A DNA stretch of 64,000 nucleotides, from assembly GCF_013377085.1 (NCBI RefSeq), contig NZ_JACAAX010000010.1, positions 62,001-126,000 on the forward strand, in the 5' to 3' direction. Both the position numbers and the translations under genes were made by a program. The notes beneath the pieces were generated by a model. The model was not told the DNA's origin. It ran no database searches and saw only the letters and a list, made by a program, of their open reading frames with translations. This document shows positions 46,574-60,388 of this stretch, piece after piece (position 1 is the stretch's first letter; each line of letters opens with the position of its first letter). The stretch is from Rhodoplanes sp. (GTDB lineage: Bacteria; Pseudomonadota; Alphaproteobacteria; Rhizobiales; Xanthobacteraceae).

Positions 46574-46678
46574 TAGCGAATGGCGAATAGCGAGTAGCGA
46601 ATAGTTTCAGAGACCATCCGCTGCCGCCCTTCCCGCTTCGCTACTCCCCTATTCGCTATTCGCCACTCGCTATTCGCC
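46574..46678. repeat. Repeat of GCGAATAG-type units between atpD and atpC, family D
   Basis: The left part (46574-46604) is built of GCGAATGG, GCGAATAG, GCGAGTAG and GCGAATAG; the right part (46649-46678) is the complementary series CTATTCGC, TATTCGC, CACTCGC and TATTCGC. The two can fold into a long imperfect hairpin around a 44-nt loop. In the atp mRNA this lies between atpD and atpC and could stabilise or process the transcript. Confidence 0.85.
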
Positions 46679-46691
46679 TGGGAGCCGCGAC

Positions 46692-49512
<2,821 letters not shown>

Positions 49513-49549
49513 TCCGTGGTCACCTTTGCGCCCGTACCGGCCTCTGCTC

Positions 49550-49636
49550 CGTCATGCCCGGCCCCGTGCCGGGCATCCACGCTCGTCATCAGCCCCGCCG
49601 AGGACGTGGACGGCCGGGACAGGCCCGGCCATGACG
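49550..49636. repeat. Dispersed palindromic repeat, family A, copy 4 (divergent)
   Basis: 87 bp, outer CGTCAT/ATGACG preserved, left hairpin GCCCGGCCCCGTGCCGGGC and right hairpin GGCCGGGACAGGCCCGGCC. The centre (ACGCTCGTCATCAG...) is shorter and unlike copies 1-3. It lies in the 148-bp gap between atpA and atpG, so it is transcribed in the atp mRNA. Confidence 0.75.
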
Positions 49637-49660
49637 ACGACGATCACGCGAACGTCGTCA

Positions 49661-51750
<2,090 letters not shown>

Positions 51751-51886
51751 GGCGCTCTCTTTCGACGTTGGACACCCAAGGTCCCGCCGCGGCTCCGAAG
51801 AACACGCGCAAGCCCCTGGAATTGAAGCGGGACCAGGACTGTGAGGGGCGCCGGAGCGGCCCGCGCCCCGTTGAAAAACCGTCGTT

Positions 51887-51915
51887 TTGCTAACACAGCC
51901 CCGAGGGCGGTGCAA
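51887..51915 (-). promoter_or_regulatory. Possible promoter of the atp operon
   Basis: On the minus strand TTGCAC (51915-51910), a spacer of 17 nt, then TAGCAA (51892-51887), or TTAGCA with a 16-nt spacer. It lies about 140 bp upstream of the atpH start, in a 274-bp gap between atpH and the stop of nnrS. The match is moderate and there is no other strong candidate in the gap. Confidence 0.3.
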
Positions 51916-52024
51916 TATGGCGAACGTACCGCGAGTGGTGCCGCGAGGCGCGTCGCCGCCCGCGTCGCGACGGGCCGCTGGCGATCCTGTCGGGGCGACG
52001 TGGAGCGACGCTGCGGACGACGGA

Positions 52025-53212
52025 TCAGCCGGCCTTGTGACGCGGCCGCACCAGCATCGGTCCGTAAGCGAGGCAGAAGCCCCAGAAGGCGGCGACCCAG
52101 GCCGCCGCGGCGGCCCACAGGAGCGGCGTCGCCACCTCGGGCAGCAGACCGCCCAGGATGCGCAGGGCTGCAGCCGCCAGCACGGCCATGAAGATGAACC
52201 GGGTCGCCGGTGGCGCCTCGAGCGCGTGGCCGGTGTGGCCGCGCGTCGCCCGCGTCATCACGGCGAGCGTCATGACGCCGGCGGCGCCGACCGACCAGGC
52301 ATGGATGCCGGCCGCCTCGCCGACCGCCGGCCACACCGCGGCTGCCGCCAGCAGCAGAAAGCCGAGCGGCACGAAGGCGTAGCCGAGATGCAGGATCAGC
52401 ACGATCGGATCGCGGCCGGTCCGGTCGCCGCGCCATCGCGCCAGCCGCACCGCGTGCGCAAGCCCGGCGGCGGCGAGCGCGACCGCCGTGACGGGCGCTT
52501 CGGGCGCCACCAGCCAAGCCGCGAGGCCGAGCACGGCGGCGGCGATCGCCACCGCGTCGACGCGGCCGAACGGTGCCGGCAGCTCACCCGGATTGGACTT
52601 CACCAGCCAGTTGCGGGTGAAGCTCGGAATGATGCGGCCGCCGATCAGCACGATCAGCATCACGACGGCGGCGAGCGCCAGCCTGCGGCCCAGCACGGCG
52701 CCGCCCCACAGATGCGCCTCGACATGGAAGACGACGTTGGCCAAGGCGAGCACTACGACGATCACCAGGACGCGCAGGTTGCGCCAGTTCTTTCCGGCGA
52801 TCACCTCGCGGCCGGCGGCGGCGAGCACCAGCACCAGGAAGCTCACGTCGATCAGCGCCACCAGGCCCCAGCCGAGCAGGTCGCCCGCCGCGACCGCCAG
52901 TCGGCCGGCCAGCCAGGCGAGCACCAGCACCAGCAGCGGCAGGCCGGCGAGCGGCAGCCGCCCGGTCCAGTTCGGGATGGCGGTGAGCAGGAAGCCGGTC
53001 ACCACGGCGGCGACGTAGCCGAACAGCAGCTCGTGGGCGTGCCAGTCGGTCGGCGTGAACATCGTGTCGAGGGCGATGTGGCCCTCGTAGACGGGCAGCC
53101 AGAGCAGCACGGTCAGCCCGGCCCACAGGGCGCCGAGGAGGAAGAAGGGACGAAAGCCGTAGCTCAGAACAGCCGGCCCGGAAAAAGGCGCGACACGCGG
53201 GATGGGGGTCAT
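52025..53212 (-). CDS. nnrS: NnrS family heme-copper membrane protein
   Basis: 395 residues with twelve predicted TM helices. The N-terminal signature [14 protein letters not shown] and [12 protein letters not shown]-like [29 protein letters not shown] are diagnostic for NnrS, with several His available as metal/heme ligands. NnrS protects cells from nitric oxide stress, and in rhizobia its gene is under NnrR/FNR-type control. Start ATG 53212. An FNR/NnrR-like box lies 119 bp upstream, shared with the divergent cytochrome c gene. Confidence 0.93.
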   Translation of the reverse strand: MTPIPRVAPFSGPAVLSYGFRPFFLLGALWAGLTVLLWLPVYEGHIALDTMFTPTDWHAHELLFGYVAAVVTGFLLTAIPNWTGRLPLAGLPLLVLVLAWLAGRLAVAAGDLLGWGLVALIDVSFLVLVLAAAGREVIAGKNWRNLRVLVIVVVLALANVVFHVEAHLWGGAVLGRRLALAAVVMLIVLIGGRIIPSFTRNWLVKSNPGELPAPFGRVDAVAIAAAVLGLAAWLVAPEAPVTAVALAAAGLAHAVRLARWRGDRTGRDPIVLILHLGYAFVPLGFLLLAAAAVWPAVGEAAGIHAWSVGAAGVMTLAVMTRATRGHTGHALEAPPATRFIFMAVLAAAALRILGGLLPEVATPLLWAAAAAWVAAFWGFCLAYGPMLVRPRHKAG

Positions 53213-53330
53213 GGATCGTCCTGGGTCGCGAGGGCCGCCGGGCGCCGACCGGTCGGCCGGGGATTCGGTTCACGGCGCCGGCCATTAGGCGCTGTCGGGC
53301 CGCGACGGGAACCGGTCAATTCCGAGACGC

Positions 53331-53344
53331 TTGATTTTCGTCAA
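53331..53344. promoter_or_regulatory. FNR/NnrR-like box between nnrS and cytochrome c
   Basis: TTGAT-TTTC-GTCAA: nine of ten bases of the FNR/NnrR consensus TTGAT-N4-ATCAA. It lies in the 224-bp divergent gap, 119 bp before the nnrS start and 92 bp before the cytochrome c start, positions suited to a CRP/FNR-family activator sensing low oxygen or nitric oxide. It is the only such match I found near these genes. Confidence 0.7.
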
Positions 53345-53436
53345 GCTTCTGTTTCTTTGCTGCCGGCGGGGCCTCCATATCGTGGCTGAACGGCTCGGGC
53401 GGCCGGTCCTCGTGAACCAAAAGGGAACCACGCACT

Positions 53437-53823
53437 ATGATCACCAGAGCGTTCGTTGTCGTGTTCGCAGTTGCGGCCTCCACCAGCGTCGCGGTCGCCG
53501 CCGACGTCGAGGCCGGTGCCGTCCAGTTCCGCAAATGCACGCCGTGTCACAATATCGGTGAGGGCGCGACCAACAAGGTCGGTCCGATCCTCAACGGCCT
53601 CGAGGGCCGCAAGAGCGGCTCGATCCCGGGCTTCAACTACTCGGAGGCCAACAAGAACTCCGGCATCACCTGGAGCCACGAGACCTTCAAGTCCTACATC
53701 ACCGATCCGCGCGCCAAGATCCCGGGCACCAAGATGGTGTTCGCCGGCATCAAGAACGAGAAGGACCAGGAAGACCTGTGGGCGTTCCTGACCCAGTATG
53801 GCCCGGACGGCAAGAAGAAGTGA
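53437..53823 (+). CDS. Class I cytochrome c (c2-like)
   Basis: 128 residues with signal peptide MITRAFVVVFAVAASTSVAVAAD. The heme site is KCTPCHNIG, the fold includes NKVGPILNGLEGRKSGSIPGFNYSEANKNSGITW, and the distal Met is in PGTKMVFAGI, close to mitochondrial cytochrome c and bacterial c2. It carries electrons in the periplasm, for example from the bc1 complex to an oxidase, nitrite reductase or reaction centre. The divergent FNR-like box suggests oxygen or NO control. A strong terminator follows. Confidence 0.95.
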   Translation: MITRAFVVVFAVAASTSVAVAADVEAGAVQFRKCTPCHNIGEGATNKVGPILNGLEGRKSGSIPGFNYSEANKNSGITWSHETFKSYITDPRAKIPGTKMVFAGIKNEKDQEDLWAFLTQYGPDGKKK

Positions 53824-53856
53824 CCGCGGCCTGATTTCGATTTCGGACGTCATTCG

Positions 53857-53890
53857 CGCGCCGACGACTCTGTCGCGGCGCGTTTTTTTT
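53857..53890 (+). terminator. Intrinsic terminator after cytochrome c
   Basis: CGCGCCGACGAC (53857-53868) pairs with GTCGCGGCGCG (53872-53882) with one bulged A, around a 3-nt loop, and is followed by eight T residues. Confidence 0.85.
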
Positions 53891-54298
53891 GCGCGATGCG
53901 GCCCCGCGGTCGGGCCACGATGGCGTGGCCCCGCCCGCCCTCCGACGCTGCGACCGCCCCGCTTTTTCCGCCCCGACCCGGCGACCTGTCTCTGCCACCC
54001 CGCGTATCGCCGTCCGGCCCTGCCGGGGCCGGCGCAGCGCCGACCGCAGGCCGGGACAGTTTTGACCGCAGACGTCTCCATGCGGCGAAGCACCGCGATC
54101 CGCGGAACGAGCCGGCGGCAGCCCCGCGCGGCTGACCGTTGATTTTAATGACGTTTTCAAAATCTCGCGTATAGCGAGAGTCTCCCGCTGCAATATCCGA
54201 AACACATCGTGATGAAACCGGGACGGCTTGCCATGTTCTGCGCACATTTGCCCGATCTAACCAAGGTTCACCCCAACAACACGGAGACTATACAGCGC
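53891..54298. other. Intergenic region before the RlpA-like gene, no convincing gene
   Basis: About 400 bp without credible coding sequence on either strand. It holds a perfect hairpin (GGGCCACG 53912-53919 with CGTGGCCC 53924-53931) and, nearer its end, a stretch unusually rich in A/T for this genome (about 54137-54180, TTGATTTTAATGACGTTTTC and a CTCGC/GCGAG hairpin). The latter probably carries the promoter of the RlpA-like gene, although I could not pick a -10/-35 pair. Confidence 0.5.
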
Positions 54299-54661
54299 AT
54301 GGCGATGCTGATCCTTGTACGATGTGTTGCAGTGATGATCGCAATATTCGCGGTCGCGACTATTTCATCGCGGGCCGAGGCGTTCAGCCAATCAGGTATT
54401 GCTTCGGTCTATTCGGGTGGGCGCACGGCAAATGGTGAGCGAGCCCACGCCGGCGGCATGACGGCCGCCCACAAGCACCTCCCGTTCGGGACCAAGGTGC
54501 TGGTCACCAACAAGCACAACGGCCGGTCGGTCGTCGTCCGCGTCAACGATCGGGGCCCGTTCGTGCGGGGCCGGGTGATCGATCTCACGCCGGCCGCCGC
54601 GCGGGCCATCGGGTTCTCCGGCCTGGCGCCGGTCTCGCTCGCGGTGCTCGGCCGCGACTGA
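54299..54661 (+). CDS. Small RlpA-like septal-ring/cell-wall protein
   Basis: 120 residues from ATG 54299 ([28 protein letters not shown], a signal peptide); an ATG 90 bases upstream gives an odd extension. The double-psi beta-barrel of RlpA fills the mature part: [74 protein letters not shown]. RlpA proteins bind or cleave naked glycan strands at septa. There is no SPOR domain and no lipobox, so it is a minimal secreted version. A strong terminator follows. Confidence 0.88.
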   Translation: MAMLILVRCVAVMIAIFAVATISSRAEAFSQSGIASVYSGGRTANGERAHAGGMTAAHKHLPFGTKVLVTNKHNGRSVVVRVNDRGPFVRGRVIDLTPAAARAIGFSGLAPVSLAVLGRD

Positions 54662-54686
54662 GCCGAGACCCCTGCAGTTTGGTTTC

Positions 54687-54719
54687 AGGGAGCGCCGCAT
54701 TGCGGCGCTCCCTTTTTTT
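54687..54719 (+). terminator. Intrinsic terminator after RlpA-like gene
   Basis: AGGGAGCGCCGCA (54687-54699) pairs perfectly with TGCGGCGCTCCCT (54701-54713), followed by seven T residues in all. Confidence 0.93.
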
Positions 54720-55294
54720 GTGTTCTGCGTCGGGTGCGCAATCGCGTCACACCGCCGTCATGGTCGCCGGCGATCACCGGGCTGGCACGTGGGTTGCTCT
54801 GCTGCACTGCCGAGGACAGCCGTCGGCGGCACAAGTCACCGGCGGAGGCAAGGCACAGCATGAGCGTGCGGCTCGGGGACGCGGACGTACACGGTCGACT
54901 GTCGTGCAATGCGATGCGGGGGATGGCGCGCCGCATGGTGGCGTATCGATCCGCCGACGAGACCTTTGCGCGCCCGACCGATAGTGTGCGACAAAGGAGC
55001 AAAGGTGCATTCTGCGACGACTCGTGTGTGCACTGCATTGATTGCGACGAGTCCGACTGTGCGAGAGGGGGGCCACGATGACGAGTCCATCGATACGACC
55101 ATGGCCTTGTGCTTCCGCCGGCTGCCCCCGCGAAGCAAGCCCGCCGCTCGGTTGCGGGCTGCGGCACCGGTCCGCATCGTCGACGGATCGTCGCCCCGAG
55201 CAACGGCCGGACCTGCACCGCGCGCGCCCGTGAGCGCCCGTCGGTCCGGCTGCGAACCAATCCGTTTCCAGGCCACACCCCTCGCGGAGCTGCA
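54720..55294. other. 575-bp gap before glgP without a recognised gene
   Basis: Open frames here (for example 54734-55081 on the plus strand) have no protein-like pattern, no ribosome-binding site and Arg/Cys-rich composition. Around 54990-55080 the sequence is richer in GTGCA, TGTGTGCAC and CGACGAG motifs than its surroundings and can form several short hairpins. It may hold the glgP promoter and leader or an untranslated RNA; nothing is firm. Confidence 0.4.
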
Positions 55295-56995
55295 ATGATC
55301 GAGGTCGCGCGCTATCTGTCCGTCCACCGCATCGCCTATTTCTCGATGGAAGTCGGGATCCGGCAGGAGATGCACACCTATTCGGGCGGCCTCGGGCTGC
55401 TGGCGGGCGACGCCGCGCGCTCCGCCGCCGATCTCGACCTGCCGATGGTGTTCGTGACGCTGGCGTCGCGGGAAGGCTCGATCAAGCAGGAGATCGACGC
55501 CGACGGCAACCAGATCGACGGGCCCGATCCGTGGAGTCCGGAGGACTGGGCGACGCCGATCGGCGCCCTCATCGCGGTCGAGATCGAGCGCCGGCAGGTC
55601 TGGATCCGGCCCTGGCTCTACGACCTGAAGTCGCAGCGCGGCCACCAGATCCCGGTGCTGCTGCTCGACACCAACGTGCCGGAGAACGATCCGCGCGATC
55701 GCAACATCACCAACCGGCTGTATTTCGGCGACCAGAAGGATCGCATCAAGCAGGAGGCCGTGCTCGGGGTCGGCGGGGTGCGGGTGCTGCGTGCGCTCGG
55801 CTTCACCATCGACACCTACCACCTCAACGAGGGCCACGCGGCGTTCCTGTCGCTGGCGCTGCTCGACCAGCACCGCATCAACCGCATTCCCGGCATCCCC
55901 GAGCCGTTCAGCTACGACGTGCACGCGGTGCGAGAGAAGTGCGTGTTCACGACCCACACGCCGGTCGAGGCCGGGCACGACCAGTTCGAATACGACGACG
56001 TGCGCGCGATCGTCGGCGACCTGATCGAGTTCGACCAGTTCAAGCTGTTGGCCGGGCACGACAAGCTCAACATGTCGCTGCTCGCCCTGAACCTCTCGCG
56101 CTATGCCAACGGCGTCGCCCGCCGGCACGCCGAGACGGCCCAGAAGATGTTCCCGGACTATCCGATCCGCACGGTCACCAACGGCGCCCATGTGCCGACC
56201 TGGATGCATCCGGCGATCGCCGATCTGTTCAAGACCATCGCGCCGCACTGGGTCTACGAGCTCGAGGACCTGCTCAAGGCCGACCAGGTCCCGCCCGACG
56301 CCCTGTGGGACGCCCACCAGCGCGCCAAGGGCGAGCTGATCGACTATGTCAGGGCGACGACCGGGGTCGAGATGGATCCGGACGTGCCGGTGATCGCGTT
56401 CGCCCGGCGCATGACCGGCTACAAGCGGCCGGATCTCCTGTTCCACGACATGGAGCGGCTGCGCGCGATCGGCCAGAAATACCCGTTCCAGGTCGTCATG
56501 GCCGGAAAGTCGCATCCGCGCGACTTCGAGGGCAAGGCGATCATCCGATCGATCCACGGTCATATGAGATCGATCAAAGACATGCCGATGGCATTCCTGC
56601 CAAACTACAGCATCGACATCGCCAAGAAGCTCGTCTCCGGCACGGACGTCTGGCTCAACAATCCGGTGCCGCCGCTCGAGGCTTCAGGGACGAGTGGCAT
56701 GAAGGCGGCGTTCAACGGCGTGCTGAACTTCAGCGTGCTCGACGGATGGTGGCTGGAAGGGTGGGAAGAGGGCGTCACCGGCTGGGCGATCGGCAGCGAC
56801 GGCAGCGAATCGTCGCCGCAGGCGCACGCGGCCGCCATGTACGACAAGCTCGAATCGACCATCCTGCCGCTCTATCACGACGACAGGGCCCGCTGGATCT
56901 GGATGATGCAGCAGACCATCGCCAAGATCGGCGCAGTGTTCAACAGCGCCCGCATGATGCGGCGCTACTCGACGGAGGCATATCTCCGCTCTTGA
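55295..56995 (+). CDS. glgP: Alpha-glucan phosphorylase, short (archaeal/Thermus-type)
   Basis: 566 residues, well below the roughly 800 of E. coli GlgP. ATG 55295 has GGAG seven bases upstream. Conserved parts: RIAYFSMEVGIRQEMHTYSGGLGLLAGD near the start, YHLNEGHAAFL, FTTHTPVEAGHDQF, TNGAHVPTWMHP, FARRMTGYKRPDLL and EASGTSGMKAAFNGVLNFSVLDGWW with the PLP Lys. It phosphorolyses alpha-1,4-glucan to glucose 1-phosphate. First gene of glgP-glgC-glgA; 138 bp separate it from glgC. It also resembles the GlgP/GT35 relatives used on short maltooligosaccharides. Confidence 0.93.
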   Translation: MIEVARYLSVHRIAYFSMEVGIRQEMHTYSGGLGLLAGDAARSAADLDLPMVFVTLASREGSIKQEIDADGNQIDGPDPWSPEDWATPIGALIAVEIERRQVWIRPWLYDLKSQRGHQIPVLLLDTNVPENDPRDRNITNRLYFGDQKDRIKQEAVLGVGGVRVLRALGFTIDTYHLNEGHAAFLSLALLDQHRINRIPGIPEPFSYDVHAVREKCVFTTHTPVEAGHDQFEYDDVRAIVGDLIEFDQFKLLAGHDKLNMSLLALNLSRYANGVARRHAETAQKMFPDYPIRTVTNGAHVPTWMHPAIADLFKTIAPHWVYELEDLLKADQVPPDALWDAHQRAKGELIDYVRATTGVEMDPDVPVIAFARRMTGYKRPDLLFHDMERLRAIGQKYPFQVVMAGKSHPRDFEGKAIIRSIHGHMRSIKDMPMAFLPNYSIDIAKKLVSGTDVWLNNPVPPLEASGTSGMKAAFNGVLNFSVLDGWWLEGWEEGVTGWAIGSDGSESSPQAHAAAMYDKLESTILPLYHDDRARWIWMMQQTIAKIGAVFNSARMMRRYSTEAYLRS

Positions 56996-57133
56996 GGCCG
57001 GCGCGACGGCGGCGCTGGATCGTCGACGCAGGCATCGCCGCGGCACCGGTCGTCGCGGCGGGTCCTGGCCGCCGGAGCAGGGCGATCGAAGGTTCGGAGG
57101 AGAGACTTCTCAACCCCCATACGAGGCAATTCC

Positions 57134-58396
57134 GTGCGAATTGAGCATTCCTCGCCGGGGCCGCTCGCACGTAGTGCGATGGCCTATGTTCTCGCCGGCG
57201 GCCGCGGCAGCCGCCTTCACGAACTGTGCGACAACCGCGCCAAGCCCGCCGTCTATTTCGGTGGCAAGTCCCGCATCATCGACTTCACGCTGTCCAATGC
57301 CCTGAATTCCGGCATCCGCCGCATCGCGGTGGCGACGCAATACAAGGCGCACAGCCTGATCCGACACATGCAGCGGGGCTGGAACTTCTTCCGGCCGGAA
57401 CGAAACGAGAGCTTCGACATCCTGCCGGCGAGCCAGCGCATCGCCGGCGCGAGCTGGTATGCCGGCACGGCCGACGCCGTCTACCAGAACCTCGACATCA
57501 TCGAGAGCTACAACCCCGAATACATCGTGCTGCTCGCGGGCGACCATGTCTACAAGATGGACTACGAGCCGATGCTCCAGCAGCACGTGGAGCAGAAGGC
57601 CGACATCACCATCGCCTCGCTCGAGGTGCCCCTGAAGGAGGCGAGCCATTTCGGCGTGATGCATGTCGACGAGGACGACGTCGTCATCGATTTCGTCGAG
57701 AAGCCCGAGAAGCCGCCGCACGTGCCCGGCAACCCGGCCGTGGCGCTGGCCAGCATGGGCATCTACGTCTTCAACACCAAGTTCCTGGTCGACCAGGTCC
57801 GCCGCGACGCGGCCGACCCGCATTCGACGCACGACTTCGGCAAGGACATCATCCCGTATCTGGTCAAGTACGGGAAGGCGGTGGCGCATCCGTTCTCGCG
57901 CTCCTGCGTGCGCTCTCGCGAGGAGGCCTCGGTCTATTGGCGCGACGTCGGCACCATCGAGTCCTACTGGGAGGCCAATATCGACCTCACGGCCGTGGTG
58001 CCGCAGCTCGATCTGTTCGACCACAACTGGCCGATCTGGACCTATGCGGAGATCACCCCGCCGGCCAAGTTCGTGCATGACGAGCAGGGCCGGCGCGGCA
58101 TCGCCATCTCGTCGCTGGTCGCCGGGGGCTGCATCGTCTCGGGCGCCTCGATCCGCCGCTCCCTGGTCGGCACCGGGGCGCGGATCCACTCCTATTCGTT
58201 CATCGAGAACTCGGTGATCCTGCCCGAGGTCGACGTCGGCCGCGGCGCGCGGCTGCGCAACGTCGTGGTCGACAAGGGCACGGTGATTCCGGCGAAGCTC
58301 GTGGTGGGCGAGGATCCGGAGGTCGACGCCGAACGGTTCCGGCGGACCGAGAACGGCATCTGCCTCATCACCCAACACATGATCGATCGGTTGTGA
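57134..58396 (+). CDS. glgC: Glucose-1-phosphate adenylyltransferase (ADP-glucose pyrophosphorylase)
   Basis: 420 residues from GTG 57134. The nucleotide-binding loop is [35 protein letters not shown], with the glucose-1-phosphate site [11 protein letters not shown] and FVEKPEKP, and a left-handed beta-helix at the C-terminus ([44 protein letters not shown]). It makes ADP-glucose for glycogen, the regulated step. The stop overlaps the glgA start (GTGA, 4 bp). Confidence 0.98.
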   Translation: MRIEHSSPGPLARSAMAYVLAGGRGSRLHELCDNRAKPAVYFGGKSRIIDFTLSNALNSGIRRIAVATQYKAHSLIRHMQRGWNFFRPERNESFDILPASQRIAGASWYAGTADAVYQNLDIIESYNPEYIVLLAGDHVYKMDYEPMLQQHVEQKADITIASLEVPLKEASHFGVMHVDEDDVVIDFVEKPEKPPHVPGNPAVALASMGIYVFNTKFLVDQVRRDAADPHSTHDFGKDIIPYLVKYGKAVAHPFSRSCVRSREEASVYWRDVGTIESYWEANIDLTAVVPQLDLFDHNWPIWTYAEITPPAKFVHDEQGRRGIAISSLVAGGCIVSGASIRRSLVGTGARIHSYSFIENSVILPEVDVGRGARLRNVVVDKGTVIPAKLVVGEDPEVDAERFRRTENGICLITQHMIDRL

Positions 58397-59853
58397 CCGG
58401 CGCGCCACCGATCCTCGTCCTCTCCGTCGTCTCCGAGATTTTCCCCTTCGTGAAGACCGGGGGACTCGCGGACGTCACCGGCGCGCTGCCGGCGGCGCTC
58501 GCCCCCGAGAATGTCCGCACCCTGACGGTGATCCCCGGCTACCCGGCCGTGCTCGCCGCCATGCGCGACGTCAGCATCGTGCTGGAGCTGCCCGACCTGT
58601 TCGGCAGCCCGGCCAGGCTCGTCCACGGCCGCGCCCGCAACTGCGAGCTGATCGCCATCGATGCGCCGCATCTCTACGACCGGCCGGGCAATCCCTACAT
58701 GGCGGCCGACGGGCGCGACTGGCCCGACAACGCCATCCGGTTCGGCGCCCTCGGCCTGGTCGCGGCGCGGCTCGCCGCCGGCGAGATCCAGGCGTTCCGA
58801 CCCGACATCCTGCACGCCCATGACTGGCAGGCCGGGCTCGCCACCGCCTATCTGCGCTACCGCTACGACCGCGGCCCGCGCACCGTGATGACGGTGCACA
58901 ATCTCGCCTTCCAGGGGCTGTTTCCGGCCTCGCTGTTGTCGGCCCTGGCGCTGCCGCCGCAGGCTTTCAGCATCGACGGCGTCGAGTTCCACGGCGAGAT
59001 CGGCTTCCTCAAGGCAGGGCTGGCGCTCGCCGACTGGATCACCACGGTGTCGCCGACCTATGCGGCCGAGATCCGCACGCGCGAATACGGCATGGGGCTC
59101 GACGGCCTGCTGCGCAGCCGCACCGAGCGGCTCTCCGGCATTCTCAACGGCATCGACGACTCGGTGTGGAATCCGAGCCGCGACCCGCTGATCGCCGCCA
59201 ATTTCGACGCCCGACGGATCGCCCCCCGGATCGCCAACAAGGCCGTCCTGAAGAAACGCATGAACCTCGCGGCCGACGACGCGCTCCTGTTCGGCGTGGT
59301 CAGCCGATTGTCCTGGCAGAAGGGCCTCGACATGTTGGTCGAGGTGCTGCCGACCTTGCTCGCCACCGGCGCCCAGCTCGTCGTGCTCGGCTCCGGCGAG
59401 CGCAATCTGCAGCAGGCGTTCGAGGACGCCGCACGCATCCATCCGGGCCGCGTCGCCTGCGTGGTCGGCTACGACGAGGAGGTCGCCCACCTGATCCAGG
59501 CCGGCGCCGACGCGCTGCTGATGCCGTCGCGCTACGAGCCCTGCGGGCTCGCCCAGATGTGCGCGCTGCGCTACGGCACCCTGCCGGTGGTGAGCCATGT
59601 CGGCGGGCTCGCCGACACCGTGATCGACTGCAACGACATGGCGATCGCGGAAGGGGTCGGCACCGGCATCCAGTTCGCCCCCACGATCGGCATGCTGGAG
59701 GCGGCGCTGCTGCGCACCACGGCGATGTGGCGGAACGGCCGGGTGTGGCGCCGCGTCCAGCGCAACGCCATGCGGGCCGACGTCTCCTGGCGCCGCTCCG
59801 CCCGCCGCTACGCCCAGCTTTATCGCGACCTCCTGGCCGAACGGCGGAAGTGA
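58393..59853 (+). CDS. glgA: Glycogen synthase (ADP-glucose)
   Basis: 486 residues, GT5 family. The ADP-glucose loop [16 protein letters not shown] is at the N-terminus, then [31 protein letters not shown] and the C-terminal active-site region [33 protein letters not shown] with the EPCG motif. GTG 58393 overlaps the glgC stop, so both are translated in tandem. No glgB branching enzyme or glgX debranching enzyme follows in the window. Confidence 0.98.
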   Translation: MTGAPPILVLSVVSEIFPFVKTGGLADVTGALPAALAPENVRTLTVIPGYPAVLAAMRDVSIVLELPDLFGSPARLVHGRARNCELIAIDAPHLYDRPGNPYMAADGRDWPDNAIRFGALGLVAARLAAGEIQAFRPDILHAHDWQAGLATAYLRYRYDRGPRTVMTVHNLAFQGLFPASLLSALALPPQAFSIDGVEFHGEIGFLKAGLALADWITTVSPTYAAEIRTREYGMGLDGLLRSRTERLSGILNGIDDSVWNPSRDPLIAANFDARRIAPRIANKAVLKKRMNLAADDALLFGVVSRLSWQKGLDMLVEVLPTLLATGAQLVVLGSGERNLQQAFEDAARIHPGRVACVVGYDEEVAHLIQAGADALLMPSRYEPCGLAQMCALRYGTLPVVSHVGGLADTVIDCNDMAIAEGVGTGIQFAPTIGMLEAALLRTTAMWRNGRVWRRVQRNAMRADVSWRRSARRYAQLYRDLLAERRK

Positions 59854-60388
59854 GCTTTTGGCGGGCGCCGTGCGGTCCTGGCCGGGCCCATTCGACGCGA
59901 GCCCAGCTTATGGCGCATAGCCGATGGCCGGACTCCGGCTCCGCGGTAAAACTTCATGATCGTGAAACTTTGATGGAGTATAACTCCACACTGATAGAAG
60001 CGGCTGCCTGCAAAGACCACGTTCAGACTCGGACGCGCGCCTAGGTCGGCCTTTCGGCCGATGTTGTCAGGTCGAGCATTCGGGACGTGATGTGATGCAT
60101 GATTTGGGGCTATTGCTGCTGACCGTGGTTACGGCCAACCCGCTCCCCGCAGGGGCACTTGTCGGATCGTCTCTGCTGATGGTCCTGGCGTTCAAGTTCC
60201 CGAAATCCGGTTTGAACTGAACCCGAAGCGAGCGGCAGACCGGCTCTCGCCTCGAACGGCCTCGCTCGCGTCGGCGCCCGCACCGGGCCCCGCCGTCGCG
60301 CGGCCCCCGCAGGCGCGTTCCTCTATTGTTCTTGAAGCACGACCGCCCCCCTGCTACCCTGGCGCGTAATCCGGCAGGGGCCAAGAGC
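59854..60388. other. Gap between glgA and comM; promoter-like A/T-rich patch
   Basis: 535 bp holding only one plausible small frame (60095-60220, listed separately). The patch around 59946-59995 is A/T-rich (AACTTCATGATCGTGAAACT with TTCA/TGAA symmetry, then GATGGAGTATAACTCCACAC with GGAGT/ACTCC symmetry: GGAGT-ATA-ACTCC is a perfect inverted repeat). A short CGGCC/GGCCG hairpin lies at about 60046-60060. These could serve as promoter and operator of the small frame. No terminator for glgA is visible. Confidence 0.45.
60095..60220 (+). CDS. Possible 41-residue membrane peptide
   Basis: ATG 60095 to TGA 60220 codes MHDLGLLLLTVVTANPLPAG followed by ALVGSSLLMVLAFKFPKSGLN. It has two hydrophobic segments broken by NPLP and a basic C-terminus, which is what a small inner-membrane peptide looks like; comparable random frames in this GC-rich DNA are Arg/Pro-rich instead. 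The ribosome-binding site is weak (GGGACGTG). An A/T-rich promoter-like patch with inverted repeats lies about 100-150 bp upstream. No family recognised. Confidence 0.4.
   Translation: MHDLGLLLLTVVTANPLPAGALVGSSLLMVLAFKFPKSGLN

Noticed and set aside
54734-55081. Possible Cys-rich small protein in the gap before glgP
   Set aside because: No ribosome-binding site, no hydrophobic or domain pattern, and competing frames of equal length on the other strand.
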